Shown piece by piece: positions 35,061-47,458 of a stretch of 64,000 nucleotides of DNA. The notes beneath the pieces are model-generated. The model saw nothing but the letters and a program-made list of their open reading frames with translations. It made no database searches and had not been told where the DNA came from. Numbering within the stretch: the stretch's first letter is position 1; every line of letters begins with the position of its first letter. The DNA is from Amblyomma americanum (Eukaryota; Arthropoda; Arachnida; Ixodida; Ixodidae): the NCBI RefSeq assembly GCF_052857255.1, contig NC_135497.1, forward strand, positions 195,768,006 to 195,832,005, written 5' to 3'. A program made the translations under genes and the position numbers.

Positions 35061-35617
35061 CTTTTTACAAAGTTATCCGCTACCTTAAATGATCACTTCA
35101 TTGGCTTCCTCCTTTAATCAACACAACATTAAAAAGTAATAGCAACAACATTCTCCTGTACTTTCTTTGCATTCAAATACAACAGCTCCTTTCACATGTA
35201 ACATCTGTCCAGAGTGGAGGAAAACATTCTATAAACACTTAAAATATGATTTTTTAATATAAAAATGACCACTCCAAACATGCACTTATCAGGGGAGCCC
35301 ATTGGCATAAATATAAGAGGATTTTAATACATGGCACCAAACAGAGGTCTCAAAATGGCAGTGTTGAGTGTCTAACAAACTCGAGTGCAGAGAATAACTA
35401 TGTTGTCATACACAACTAAGCAGTCTGCATTTAATCGGCACCAAGAAAGGCAGGCAATTTTATTTTGTGCTACTGCTCGTTGCAGCCATGTTGTCAGCAG
35501 GAGCTGCCTGCTATATAATTTTTAGGATGTTGTAGTACTGATTTATGAAGTTATGGATAGAAAAGTAACAAAATAATATTAATCCCTGGAAATTCAGTAA
35601 GGCAGCTAAATCATTAC

Positions 35618-35721
35618 CTTATTTTCATGGCAAAGAAGGAAATTTCGGTCAAACCCAGCAATGACCTTGTAGACCACCAGTGGCGCATCAGGGTCTATTG
35701 AAGACACACCACTGCTTTGTG
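35618..35721 (-). CDS. HERC4: HERC4-like, exon closing the RCC1 propeller
   Basis: This 104-nt exon supplies two bases to finish the Ala codon, then reads QSSGVSSIDPDAPLVV and VIAGFDRNFLLC. The last part matches the position of the conserved SGGDQSF-type motif that closes the RCC1 propeller of small HERCs, here diverged to AGFDRNF. The acceptor is ATATTGCAG and the donor GTAATG. It ends in phase 0. It is short and isolated between introns of 17.2 and 9.9 kb, but phase and homology both fit. Confidence 0.85.
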
Positions 35722-36309
35722 CTGCAATATTAAATGAGGTGAAATTAGCAAAAGCATAGTAATTCACGAGTACACAAAAACCTGTCCTCTTAGAATCCAA
35801 TACACATTCCATCAATGCAAATGCAAGCGATTTCAGTCATTTATTTAATCACAGTAAAACAGCAAAGCCAGTTCCAATTTATGCCTACTGATATTTTTCA
35901 ATATATCTTGCTGTTATGAACTGTTATGGCAATAGCTCAAAAGTTACAAACTGCAGAGCAGGCAAAGTCATGCAAGTCCAAATTTGTTGCGTTAAAATAT
36001 TCAGTACAGTAACATGTGCTTTCTTTCAGAACAAAAAAAAAAAAAAATTCAATACGCCACAAATGTAAGCTTGAACTAAAAAAAAATTCTGTTGTAGCCT
36101 GTAACCATCGCTGGCTTATCAGTGATCACAATTATTAAGGTCTGCTCATGAAAGTCTTCAAGCAAGAGATATGTATTTAGAAAGCCAAATCATGGACACC
36201 AAGGAAAGCATAAGGAAATGTTTTTGTTTTTTTGTATTTGTGGTGTCAATTAATGAGAAAAATGAGCAGTGTAATCATTTTATGGCTGAAAGATAATTGA
36301 TTAGAGTAG

Positions 36310-36412
36310 AAGAAAAAACAACCACAAGCCACCAGTGGGATCCAAACCCACAAACACTGATGTCACATATGGTGCTGTACCAACTGAGCTATGGTGACGG
36401 CTGTCCAATCTT
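36310..36412 (-). repeat. tRNA-derived SINE fragment
   Basis: The minus strand reads CCATAGCTCAGTTGGTACAG (A-box) and GGGTTTGGATCCCACTGG (B-box), a well-preserved tRNA-like layout. It extends into GGTGGCTTGTGGTTGT, also seen beside the 35.0 kb copy. Confidence 0.6.
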
Positions 36413-39400
36413 CTACTTTTGGAGGCGTCTATGTTGCATGTGACCTAACTGACCTAAACTTGTACGTGTTCACTAGCGCCACCCTCGTCGATAGCAGCGG
36501 ACATAGAATGTTCTGTATTACCGAAAGTGTCACGCGAAACGCGAGATAAGAGAAAAATGTTTCCAACTGTGTGTTGCATCGTATATAAAATAACAAATGA
36601 TGCAGATTTTGAGAAGCCACACTGCCTATAAAAGCATGTCCAAAGCATTGCAAGAGCCTAAAATCTCAGCCACTTGCAAGCACTGTACTCAAATCCTGGT
36701 CCACAGCCTTGGTCACACCTCAGCAAAGCTGGCAGCTTCACGGTGTGCTTACACAGGGTTCAGAGATTACAAAATAATTTGAATTTCATGCCCTTCTTCC
36801 AGCATAAAGAGAGAGACCTACTTTGGATTAAGGAAACATGATCAGAAATGTCACTAGGTGCTCCTTATAGCACTGTCACCTTGTTAGCAGAAGTTCTTTT
36901 CATGCCCACAGAAGTATCAAAAAGAAATGTTGCTAGTTCAAAAAAGACTGATCTCCACCCATACTGGATCAGTTCCATTCTCATGCAATGCATCAGCCTT
37001 TCTAATAGTAAGGTACCATCTACGCGACAACCCACACTCACCAAAGCAACCTGCACCTCTACATGTTAATCAAGCCATTTTATCCATTTGCAAGCTGCAC
37101 TTCCTTTTACAAATGAGTATTTCAATGTAAGGCAAAGACAAATAAACTTTTTCAGTCAGTCTCAAAACACTCAAACATATAATCTACACAATACAATTGA
37201 CACCACACTCAAAGGAAAACAAACCCCCTCAGAATAACAATTCTTGCCCTAGTCAATCAAAAGGAATAAAATCAGGCATTACATCACTCCACACTGCACC
37301 AGTATATGAACGGTGACACTGCGACATCATTCCTTTTGTTTATTTTGCACAAGATGACAGCCAGTAGAGATGACACACGATGCCCAAAGGGAAAGGAGGC
37401 GAGAAGAGGGCACACAATCATGACAGGGCAGGAAGAGGCAAAGCCTTTTTGCCCTCCATTTTGGTATGGAGTGTCATGATAGTGCTGAAATTAGTCATTT
37501 CTGCATAGATACTTTCACTCTGAGTCTGGTTAATGAATCCTTTAAGAAATTATCATTTGCAACCAAGTGACACCCATGTGCATCCTTGAGCACCAGTCGA
37601 ACCAGAGCCTGTGCTGCCATACAACAAATGCAAAGGTCGAGGCAGAATTAGATGATGTCTGATGTCCGTGTACAATGTGCTTGTGTCAAGAGCAAGTAGA
37701 TAGCCACGCACAGGATAACGGAGATATACATGATACAAAGAGGACAAAAGATTGATGGCAGACATGGCCAGAAAACCTTGGCATGCATGCACACAAGTGG
37801 ACAATCCTCACTAATTTGTACATAGTTCCAGATGACTTCTTCATTCTCAGATGTTGACAGAAGTGGGTTTCTCAATACATTTTCCCTGCCAACAATGATG
37901 AGCACTGCTCTGTTCACTTTTGTCTGCAGCAACAGCAAAACAGTGGTGCTCAATTTGGTGAACCAGTATGGTAGGTGGCTCAATACTGGCAGAAAATATT
38001 TACAGTAAGGGAAACAAAAAAACGTTTCACTCTCTCACTACTTTACACACTTATGATGCACAGACCCAGTAATAATAGAAGGTTCATATGTCAAGTGCCA
38101 TGTTACACTGGTTCTACGTTGCCCCTGCACCGTTTAATAAAGATATGTTGCTTGGCCAGTTGGTAACTATTCCGAGTAAAGCAACGCTGGTGGACTACGG
38201 ACAATAAAAAGAAGTCCAACTTTTTCTTGAAAGGCTTCTTGTCCTTGTCCGTCATCAACACTGCTTTTCTCACTGTTTAACTCTCTAGCGGACTTGGACG
38301 AGCCAGCCTTGTTGTATGCAAACTGTCATTCCTGGCTCCTGACAATTCCAGCTCGTCGCATATTTTCTGGAGCTCTATGTCTGGTTTAAAGTGATTCATC
38401 CAAACCTTTTTTTTTGCCGATAGATGGCAGCACGGGTACTAAATCGCCCTTTTGGTACCATTTCACCATAAAAAAAAAAAGTGTCTGTTAGGGGGTTACT
38501 AGTTTACACTTTCCATGTCATGTCAACAAACAACACTGGTATGTAAGCCAAAGCATGCTATTTTTTGGCGTCAGCTAAAGGAAAGGTCAATCACTTGGAA
38601 GCATCAATATTGTTACAATAAGGCACAACCTATTTAGCAACATTGTTATGACTGCGTATGCAAGGCTGTATGGAGATTGTCATACAGTAAACAATGCTGC
38701 AAATTTTTTTTTTTTTTTCACCAATAGTGTTCTAGTCTTTAATAACAAAAATTTGCTTCATAATTTGACATGAATGTTATAAACAAAAACTTGTGCATAG
38801 CATGCCATCTATACCTAAAATTCCATACAGCACATTTATGTCTGGAAAATAACAGGCGACTACATATTTTACAATGCTAAGGCAGTGCTTCAGCTTCAAT
38901 CTAAGAAAATTTTCAGAAGTTCGTACATTTTGCTAAAAATTTAATGGTTGGAATAGCACTACTTTTGTAAAGATAAGCGAGATAAAAATGTACATTTATA
39001 AATGTGCTCAACTTGGTCACAGTAAATTTCTCATAATGTAAGTGAAATTAAGCAAACAAAAAAAATTATTATTTTATGTAATGTCAGCTCTTGAGTGAAC
39101 AAAGGATGCGTAAGTCGCACATACATTTCCTTAAACTAAGACATTTAATACTGAGGTCATAAGTGCAACACAGTAAAACAGCACATAAAATTACAAAGCA
39201 AACATAATGTTCCTAACTGAACACTTCACACATTTAATAATAAATCAGTTTCTCGCTAAAAAGACATGGCACATGGCTGCCAGAGAAGACCTTGACAATG
39301 CAGTAGAATTATGTCAGATATTATGTTTGCATGTGCTCTTTGCCACAATCACGTCCACGCTTTTGTAAAACATAAACAGCTATCTTTATAAAGCTTTCTG

Positions 39401-39960
39401 TTTTTTTTAAACCAAAACTGAAGAGCTCAAAATAAGTTACTATTAAAAGTGTTACAAAAAATAAGCACAAATGCAATAGAACTTTCTTCAAGCAACCACA
39501 TGGTCACATCACCACCATCATTGGACATGTGGCCTACAAATCCACTTGTTTTTCAAAGCAACTACTCTGACTAGGTGCCACTCTTAGGCCCGCTTGTCAC
39601 AGCCACCCCCTCCTTGTCACATCACCAGTGCCAGACAGCAACATGCCAGTGACAAAAGAGCACTGGCAGCCTGTGAGCCAGTTTGAGCAGGCACTCACTG
39701 CTCTCTTATGAAGCTCCATCAAGGCTGCCTTCTACCGCCACAATGGAGGATGGAGCGGTGAAGAGCCAAATGCTTGGCACATTGGTTTGGTCAACCATTA
39801 TCACAGGATAATACATGGCCTCGCAAGTCCTTGCAAACGTTTGGTGCTGGAACGCTATGGTGAAACACCCATAGTCACAATCTTAGCTAAAGTGGACTGA
39901 AAACCCGAGCAAAAAAAAGTTGAAAATAAGAGCATCAGCGGAAGTATCAGCGGAAGTCAT

Positions 39961-40775
39961 TTAAAGGGACTATGCAATAAACTAATTGAGGTTACATAAA
40001 GCAGACGAGAGATTGGCATTCAACCACTCGTCACCCCAGTGCAAGAATTTTTGAGCTAGCATCAATAACAACCAAGATATAGATGATTAAAAATTACGCT
40101 CCTCCTCTCCCCCCTCAACTCGTACATGCGGGCCACCAGAAAAAAATAAAGAAAACAGGTCTGGGACTGGGCCCCGCCTATGAACACGTCAACCACTGAT
40201 GTTTGGTTTGCAACTTCCGGTTGTCGCACCCGGTGCCCCAGCATCAGCATTGGCAGCGTCTCCGCAGTCTCTCATCCCCTTTCTGGATTGTGGCGCGCCT
40301 CGGATTCCTTTGCTCGTTGTCTGTTCTTGCGGACGAAAAAGACACTGTGGGTAGCTCCGGAACTCCCGACACAAAGAGGCGGCAGAGGTAAATTGAAACC
40401 ATATGCGCGAAGGGAATGACCTGGCTGGCGCTTGCCCAAGGGGCTCGCGCGGCGGCACGAGCAGGTGACTTTCACAGCTACCGGAAGTGTGCCCGTGACG
40501 CCGTGGCTGCCGTTGCTCCAGCGAATGACAGCGTGTGGTGGCCTGCCGACGTCACTGAACTGGTGACGTCTATTTTCACGATTTTAGTTGCAAAATCTGT
40601 CACTACGAAAACACCAATCGGCCCGTGAATTTTTAAAAACACGGTTTTTAAAAATTCATAATAAATTGCCGGCTCAGTTCCGAAGACTCATACTTAGTGT
40701 AAATGCTCCTTACGATCATTTCTAAGCATTGAAAACATTTACAAGCGACTTTTAATTCATTGCATGGTCCCTTTA
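39961..40775. mobile_element. TIR element, AAAGGGAC family, about 815 bp
   Basis: The left end is TAAAGGGACTATGCAAT and the right end, inverted, is TAAAGGGACCATGCAATG. The right 65 bp (about 40712-40775) are repeated in inverted orientation at 61880-61945, confirming a dispersed family. TTAA is present at the left end and CTAA at the right, so the target duplication is unclear. The GC-rich centre has chance frames but no motif. Confidence 0.65.
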
Positions 40776-42932
40776 GCGCCACACTTTTTATCTGCACGTC
40801 TTTTAAAACATGCTTGCTTATTATCACAGAAGAAAGCATGCAGCTCACAAGCTATTATCAAGATTTCAGTGATGATACAAGGTTCCTTCCAAGCTTCCAT
40901 GACCACACACTACGCAAAACCTGAGTGCACAACACCGTGTAAACTGCACCAGAAACAAGTGATGCAAGTGATGCAGATACAGCAAGGCAACCACATCGTT
41001 TATGAGGTCATAGCACTAGTCAGAAATGCGCTGACTTCACCAAAGTTGGAGATTTTTCATTTGCACTGTGACTAGTCTATTCTCTACAAAGCGTGACCCT
41101 GTTCACCATGCCTTGACAGAAACTGAAGAGTGGTCTATGCTGCCGGTAACCCATTACCAAGGAGCAAATGGTTCCGAACCTCTCTTCACAGACACTCGTG
41201 TACCAGGAGTGGAGGAGGCTGGGGAGGCTGACAAATAAGTCCTTTTTCAGGCACAAGACAAAGCCCATCTAAGATATACAACTGCACAGCAATTGCATTT
41301 AAAACACTGTAAAGACCCTTTTAACTTCTTTGTGTGTGTATGCTACAAATTAAAGCCGTGTGTACTGGGAACATAGACAGTTAATAACTTTGATTACATG
41401 CACATAAGAGTAAGAAACAAAAGTATGATCTCAGCAGCAATAAATTTTTTTTTTAGTGTAAAACCCAACTGTTGTCAATCCTGTGTCTGTGTCATTTCAG
41501 TTCCTCTCTGACCTGTGCATCTTGTTTGAGGTGAAAATTTTTACACTTTACCCTTTCTGCACTGCACTTTATTTTGACTCAAAACAAACATTTTTTTGCC
41601 TAACTAGGATATCCAGGCTTCAAGAAAGAAAAATTGTTGGTGTTCCAAACCAAAGGCCAACAGTTAATTTTTCACAGATATGTGAAAAATTTTGCTTCCC
41701 TTTAAAGGCATGTAAAAGATTTCATACAAAGTGCCACAATGGTTGAAAACTGCAGCGTCGAAATGTCAGTATTCATCAAATAAGCACCCAAAAGATCATG
41801 GAATCCCTTTCTGCTTTGAAGATGCACATGATGCTAGAAATTCACATGCACACAGAAAAAAATTTATATTGTTACAGGTGGCAGGATCTGTTTGCACAAA
41901 AATAGCAGAGGGCATGCTCACACTGTTTAGTCAAATATTATTTACTATGTCGGATAGTTGGCATAGAAACACCATCCCATTTGCAGAATGAAGGATATGC
42001 CAAGTTCACCGGAAACAAAGAAACCACCCCAGTATAGTGCGCTCTCAGATTAAGCAGCAAGTTCGGTTCGCACACAACTGTGCACAAAATACCTTAAAGG
42101 GTTCAAATATTCTTGTCCCTTGCAATTATTTCAGACATCCATTTGTGCATGTGACATATGGAACAGAAATAATGCAATAATTTTTGGTAACAAATCTAAA
42201 GAAAAACTGTCCCTTTGGTAGTATGCCCTATTATCCTTATATTAAAAAAGCTTATTCAGAATGCTTAGTTTAAGAGCAGAGGCATACACTCCACTCAACG
42301 ATCATCATTAAAGATTTTCCCCATGGAACAAAAAATTTTTGACCACTAATAACACCTTGCATCAATTAATCATCACAAAAGAACGAACAGGAAATCCTTT
42401 CTGAAATAAAACAAGCTTGCAGACAATTCTTACCACATTTGGGAAATTTTGAAAGCTCTGTCTGTCATCAGTTCATAGGCATGCTAATAAAACAGTCACA
42501 CACTGCACGGAATATTCAGTCTATTTTTTACTTATTTTTTCTTCCTTGTGCTTCCACATCACTACGCAGTAGAGCTTTAAAACCATGATATAACTGACAG
42601 CCATGTTCAGACGTATTAAATGTATAAGAGGAGGTTGCTGTGTGCATTAGAGTAAAGTTTGAGAAGCTTTCATAAGCTGAATACTTTGCAATCGATTTCT
42701 AAAAATTGCAGCACTCAAATGATCAAAGAGACACCACTTCGCATGCTTACAGCTACCCCTGCCCATAGGATTGTCAATTGGGTTACTGTTGTCCTCAGGG
42801 TGAGCCTTGCCACAGGGCCTGCACAACTAATGTCCCCAGCATTTTTGAAATTTTGCAAAACCAAAGCCAAATACTTTAGTGCTTTTTAATAATACTTAAG
42901 TAACAAGTAGTTCTAATTACAAAAAATATAGA

Positions 42933-43195
42933 CAGTAGAACCTCTCTATAATAAAGTAGCTCGGACCAGTAAAAATCTTTACTACGTCAGGGTCTTTACA
43001 TAACAGTTATTGGTGATGGCATGGCTCTGACTATGCTCTCTGGCTGCTTACTAAGCACAAAGTGTTAGTTTATAAACCAAACACTCAGAAATACTTTACA
43101 TCCTGCTCTTATCGTCCCTTTATACGATGATTATTTCTTATCAGTTATCACACATTATCACGTTCTCTACATCATTTACGTCTTGTGGAGATTTC
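42933..43195 (+). repeat. Fragment of the CAGTAGAACC element family
   Basis: Starts CAGTAGAACCTCTCTATAAT and runs through GTAGCTCGGACC and GCATGGCTCTGACTATGCTC. The whole stretch matches 60118-60384 in inverted orientation, so it is one end of the element spanning 56825-60385. Confidence 0.75.
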
Positions 43196-43455
43196 CTTCC
43201 TCAGTGACCCGCGCCGCCTTCTTTCAACGTTCATAGCCAGCTTTACTATTTCCATGCACACCGTTTCTTAGTTGGCACAGAGGTGAGTGTCGTGATATGG
43301 CACTCCTCAATGTACAACTGATTTGATTTTGGTTGGAATGATGTTCTGTTTCAGATAACAAGTTCTAGTGTTAATATATTTTACAAAGTGTTGTACATTG
43401 TGAATACGTTTGTAACCCACTGCCTGTATAGGCCTGTCAAAGGCTTACAGTATTG

Positions 43456-43456
43456 C

Positions 43457-43499
<43 letters not shown>

Positions 43500-43500
43500 A
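43456..43500. repeat. AAAT microsatellite
   Basis: About eleven uninterrupted AAAT units. Confidence 0.97.
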
Positions 43501-44847
43501 CAACTGAAAGCCTGTCTGTGCACTACTGTTTTGAATTCTGGTTTCACAGTAAGTGTAGACAGCAGTCACATCACAATCAAGCAGGTCTTCGTTCCGTGAG
43601 ACTAAACACAGCAGCAGTCGGTGGAAGTTGCATTGCAGGTCAGCTGGTTCAGCGATTGTGTTTGCTCTGCCAGAAGTTGACAACACCCAAACACGGGATG
43701 ATGCATTGTTCTCTAAGTGAAGCACAGCCCCAGCTCCGAGTGTGTATGAGTTGAGGAGGAAAGCTGCGCCATAGGAGGAGGGTAATCTTTAACTGCACAC
43801 AGCTTCCTTAATACAGTACAGAAAAATCTTTCTGAGAAAATGTATGTCCAGTAGAGGCCTGATGCCTAAACTATCCAGCCTGATTCAGCTGAAGAAACTG
43901 CTTCAGGGGACCAAAAGCCTGATAGCATGTCCAAAAAGTATTGAGTCCCCATCATGATCCCTGGGGGCTGCAATTGGACAGTAACATCACATGCTGGTCT
44001 GCTGGTCCCCAAAGCCTAATGTGATGCACTTTTTCTCAGCTCTGTGCCCTGCATGCAAGTGGTGCTGAAGGAGCTGGCACCAGTGGCCTTCTGGCACCAT
44101 CTCCTCAACCTCTAGAAGCAGCTCTTCGTCTTCCGAGAAAAGAAACAGCACGAAATACACATTTTCCAATGTCCCTTCCTCGCTGCTACACTCTGCCAGG
44201 TCGAGCACTAGGAGAACCTCGACGCATCAGACAAGCATGGCAAGTCACAATATGTACATACTGTGGCGAAGAAATGAAAACAAATAAATGAATGAATTCC
44301 CGAATAACAAGCCTTGCCTCCAGCCACATGTGATTCAGCAGTCTTCCACATAGCGACAACAACACAACCGTCTGAAGCTAGCACACATTGCACACATCTA
44401 GGCAATAAGCCTGTGCTGTTGAAACCCCGTTTTGGGTCTGTCTAAACCTGACTGATAAGTCATCAAGCCTGCAGTAGTGCTCTTATAATGCTTTGGAGAG
44501 AGTATTCAAAGCAAAAAAGCAAAGGAGAGAGCTCAAAGTATGTCTCCCTGCATAATTATGCAATTTTTTGAGCTCTGCCTAAACATAATAAATAAGGCAA
44601 TATGACTCACTCATAGATCAACCAATATAAACTCAGATTTGGACAAACCAGAAAATTGGTGCAATCAGCAACATGCCAGAGCAGCCATTATTAAGCATAA
44701 AAGCCATGCCTTGTGCACCCACAGACCATACCAAGGAAAGCAAGGAAGTGAACAAAAAGCTAAGACACAGCAGCAAGAAGTGATGTGCAAGAAAAGTGCA
44801 GGAGCAAGGGAACAGAACAGATGCAGGAAGAACAAAGGTAAGGAATT

Positions 44848-45123
44848 TCACTTCTTGCAGGATTTGAGGGGAGAAAGGTCAGCAAGGTCCTTACAGGACT
44901 CTGTGTCCTCAGCATCCGACGCATCCAGCATGGCTAGGTCGGTCGCTATAACATCGTCAGGGGTCCGCCTCTCATCATGGCCAGCAGGAGAAGGCACGAC
45001 AAGAGTACCTTGGTCGTGGCCAGACAATGCTTCAGAGCGATCTGAAGGCCAAGTGTCCTCCACAGGCGAGGACTCTTCTTTTTGGACGAAAGGACATGCC
45101 ACAAGACCAATCCAAGGAGTCAA
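44848..45123 (-). other. Unrecognised open frame, acidic, possible exon
   Basis: An open stretch of about 90 codons on the minus strand is acidic and serine-rich: SSPVEDTWPSDRSEA, DERRTPDDVIATDLAMLDAS, DAEDTESCKDLADLSP, ending SCKK before a stop or a possible GTGAAA donor. It opens with a TTG codon, not ATG. The composition is more protein-like than most chance frames in this window. The HERC4-like reading frame does not need it, since the flanking exons already join in phase. It could be a chance frame, a cassette exon or a piece of an unrecognised repeat. No function is proposed. Confidence 0.25.
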
Positions 45124-45237
45124 ATGAGCAAAAATCGCAGAAAATCACGAACATTTCCAGAAACATGGTTGCTCTTGTGGCACATATATGTATACATCAT
45201 AAAAAGTTCAATGCACACCATCACTGCCTTCACTTTA

Positions 45238-45471
45238 GGCCGCCGCGGTGGCTCAGTCGGTATAGCGCTCGACTGCTGACCTGAAAGACGCAGGTTTAAT
45301 CCCAGCTGCAGAGGTTGGATTTTTTGATGCAGGCAAAATGCTAGAGGCCCGTGTACTGTGCAATGTCAGTGCACGTTAAAGAGCCCCAGGTGGTCGAAAT
45401 TTCCGAAGCCCTTCACTAGAGCGTCCCTCAGAGCCTGAGTCACTTTGGGACATTAAACCCCAATAAACTAA
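45238..45471 (+). mobile_element. Ruka-like tRNA-derived SINE
   Basis: Begins GCCGCCGCGGTGGCTCAGTCG (A-box), then GGTTTAATCCCAGCTG (B-box, one base off consensus), GTGCACGTTAAAGAGCCCCAGG and TGGTCGAAATTTCCG. It ends ACATTAAACCCCAATAAACTA. A 15-bp duplication with two mismatches, starting ACTGCCTT, flanks it (45223-45237 and 45472-45486). Confidence 0.88.
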
Positions 45472-45736
45472 ACTGCCTTTACTTTTAATGTTTGGAAGTA
45501 ATGCCCAGGTGACGTATGTATCAGTCTTTTTCAGGTAAAGAAGCTAAAGAGTCTTACATGATCAGTCATTTCATTGCATAAAAATTAACATCACTATTTC
45601 ATTAACAAATGCATACTGAAAGCCATATTATATATTTATTGTAATCTTGCTTCACTATCAAGCACCGTAGTAGAACTTTATCAAGACACAGCTGGCGGAC
45701 ATGCAGAGTAGTACTCACAAGGATAACAACAACATA

Positions 45737-46430
45737 CAGTTAAACCTGGATGTAACGAACCTCCATGCAGCGAATTCTTCAATATTATGAAGTTTCTCAT
45801 GTTCCTCAACACCGCCTCCAAAACATGTTTTTGTGACCTCCATGTAACAAAGGTGCTACGTCGCTACGCCGACTATTATGCAGTTCTGCATTACCTGAAA
45901 TTTGGCCAAGCAGCATGAAAGTTTCACGACAAGACGTGAACCATCATGAGAGGAACGTCTATGATTGGAACAACTGAACACAGCTGACACAATGTGTAGT
46001 GCTCCAGGCAGATCAGCATCTTTCCATGGAAAACGCAGTGGTTTCTGCAGCCTTTCGCTTTTGTAACTTCATACCAAATGGCATTACAACAGCTGATGTT
46101 CAAAAGCAGCGCAAAACAACACGACACAGCAAAGAACACACAAGACGACCAGTGCATGCCCATCAGCGCTGCTTGGCTGCTGGCATGATACTACTGGCAC
46201 TGACAGCAGCAGCATCTGCACGGCAAGAGGCAGGAGCTTCCAATTCCCTCGCATTCTCCATTCTCTTTACCTCGCACGTAGCAGCATTGTGTGAGCCGCA
46301 ACAAAAAGAGTGGCAGCAGGGCAGCAGCTTTCACAGGCTAGATTTAGATATACCCTCCAAGATAAGCAGCGATATGAAAGACATTTAACTTAACCAATAT
46401 TGCTGAGATATGCACCTTTCAGTGATGTGA
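45737..46430 (+). repeat. MITE fragment, CAGTTAAACC family
   Basis: Left end CAGTTAAACCTGGATGTAACG with TA just before it. The stretch GTAACGAACCTCCATGCAGCG and a later block (AAAACAACACGACA) both recur at 55.0-55.5 kb. No right TIR was found, so the end is approximate. Confidence 0.6.
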
Positions 46431-46514
46431 TTGGTTGAAGTCACTTTGGAGCAGCTTTTGGAGCAGCGAAAATTGCCCTTTGGCGCAGACACGAGAGTAA
46501 TAGGCGCAGATATA

Positions 46515-47454
46515 CAGTCGAAACCCGCAATAACGAAATCGCCGGGGACAGCAAAAAAATTCGCTTTCGCGAGAATTTCGTTGCCGCGAAAATGAGACAG
46601 AAAAGATAGAAAACAGCCCGCAAAAAGAAAATTTATTGCCAAAAGTCAGTCAGCTTAGTTTGCCGAGCCTTGCCTTGCAGCTACTTCATGGTTCTATTCT
46701 CACACTGCAAGAAGTGATCCATTGCCACGTCGTCGTCGTGTGCGCCTAAGAACGACCGGATCGTGTCAAAGGCGTCCAACACATTCCTCGGGTTCGGGTT
46801 TACCGTCTCTCCATGTTGTGGACCTTGGTCCTCGGTGTCGTCAGTTTCGCACACGTTTTTTGGCTGGCGGAGACATCTCAAACGCAAACGTGCGGACTGC
46901 TGCTCATACACACCGCCACCACACACAACGAACACATGTGCCTGCATGTGCACCGCTCGCAGGCCTAAAAGTGCAGCGATAGATACTTGAGGCCTTGCCC
47001 TCGCCGATGATCTAGTGTCGCCCCCTGATGGTGTCGCATCGAGGCTGCCTTCCCTGAACACAGCCTCCGAGATAAACAAGCAGAACCGATCACAGAGGAC
47101 ACGCGCTGCGCCGGTATGGTGGCTAGCACCGGCTCAAGGTGGCTAAAGTTTTTAAAGTTGTTCCGGCTGCAAGGTTGCCAGGCGCCAATGCTCTCGCTGT
47201 AGCCACGCAAGCGCGCTATTGCAGTTTGCTCAATTTGAGTGCTTTTTTGACACTGTTATTCATAATATGGGAGACAGTATGCGGACCGACGCTGCAGCAA
47301 ATTTCGTTATCGTGGGATTGCGGTACAAAAATGTTTCGTTACCGAGAGATACGAAATACATTGGCCCCTATGGGCATTTGCCGGGATCTCGGAAATATTT
47401 CGTTGCGGCGAGAATTTCGTATTCTCGAGATTTCGCTATCGCGGGTTTCGACTG
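46515..47454. mobile_element. Pogo/Tigger-derived MITE, 940 bp, TA-flanked
   Basis: The left end is CAGTCGAAACCCGCAATAAC and the right end, inverted, is CAGTCGAAACCCGCGATAGC. TA flanks both (46513-46514 and 47455-47456). A fragment of a Tigger-type transposase C-terminus is inside. A second element begins two bases beyond its right end. Confidence 0.88.
46681..46854 (-). pseudogene. Tigger-type transposase C-terminal fragment
   Basis: The minus strand reads CETDDTEDQ, NPRNVLDAFDTIRSFLG and DDDVAMDHFLQCENRTM, then a stop. Tigger/pogo proteins commonly end in an acidic stretch followed by a helix of the type ALD.LR.FL and a last helix near the stop, and this has the same layout. The catalytic domain is absent. 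Inferred by pattern, not by search. Confidence 0.5.
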
Positions 47455-47458
47455 TATA

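Larger units (their letters stand above)
25716..35617 (-). other. HERC4-like intron carrying an RTE LINE, two MITEs, a foldback element and two SINEs
   Basis: Recognised pieces are the MITEs at 26476-27234 and 27848-28220, the RTE insertion at 29356-32100, the foldback at 33175-33931 and tRNA-like SINEs near 34.6 and 35.0 kb. 28230-29340, 32120-33170 and 35070-35617 hold no supported gene. The 32400-32575 stretch has two MITE-end-like sequences (GATTCTACTGTA and GAGGTTTGACTGTA) that could not be paired. Confidence 0.55.

Noticed and set aside
44639..45127. 162-codon plus-strand frame
   Set aside because: Lysine/glutamine-rich, partly antisense to the acidic frame, with no recognisable domain.
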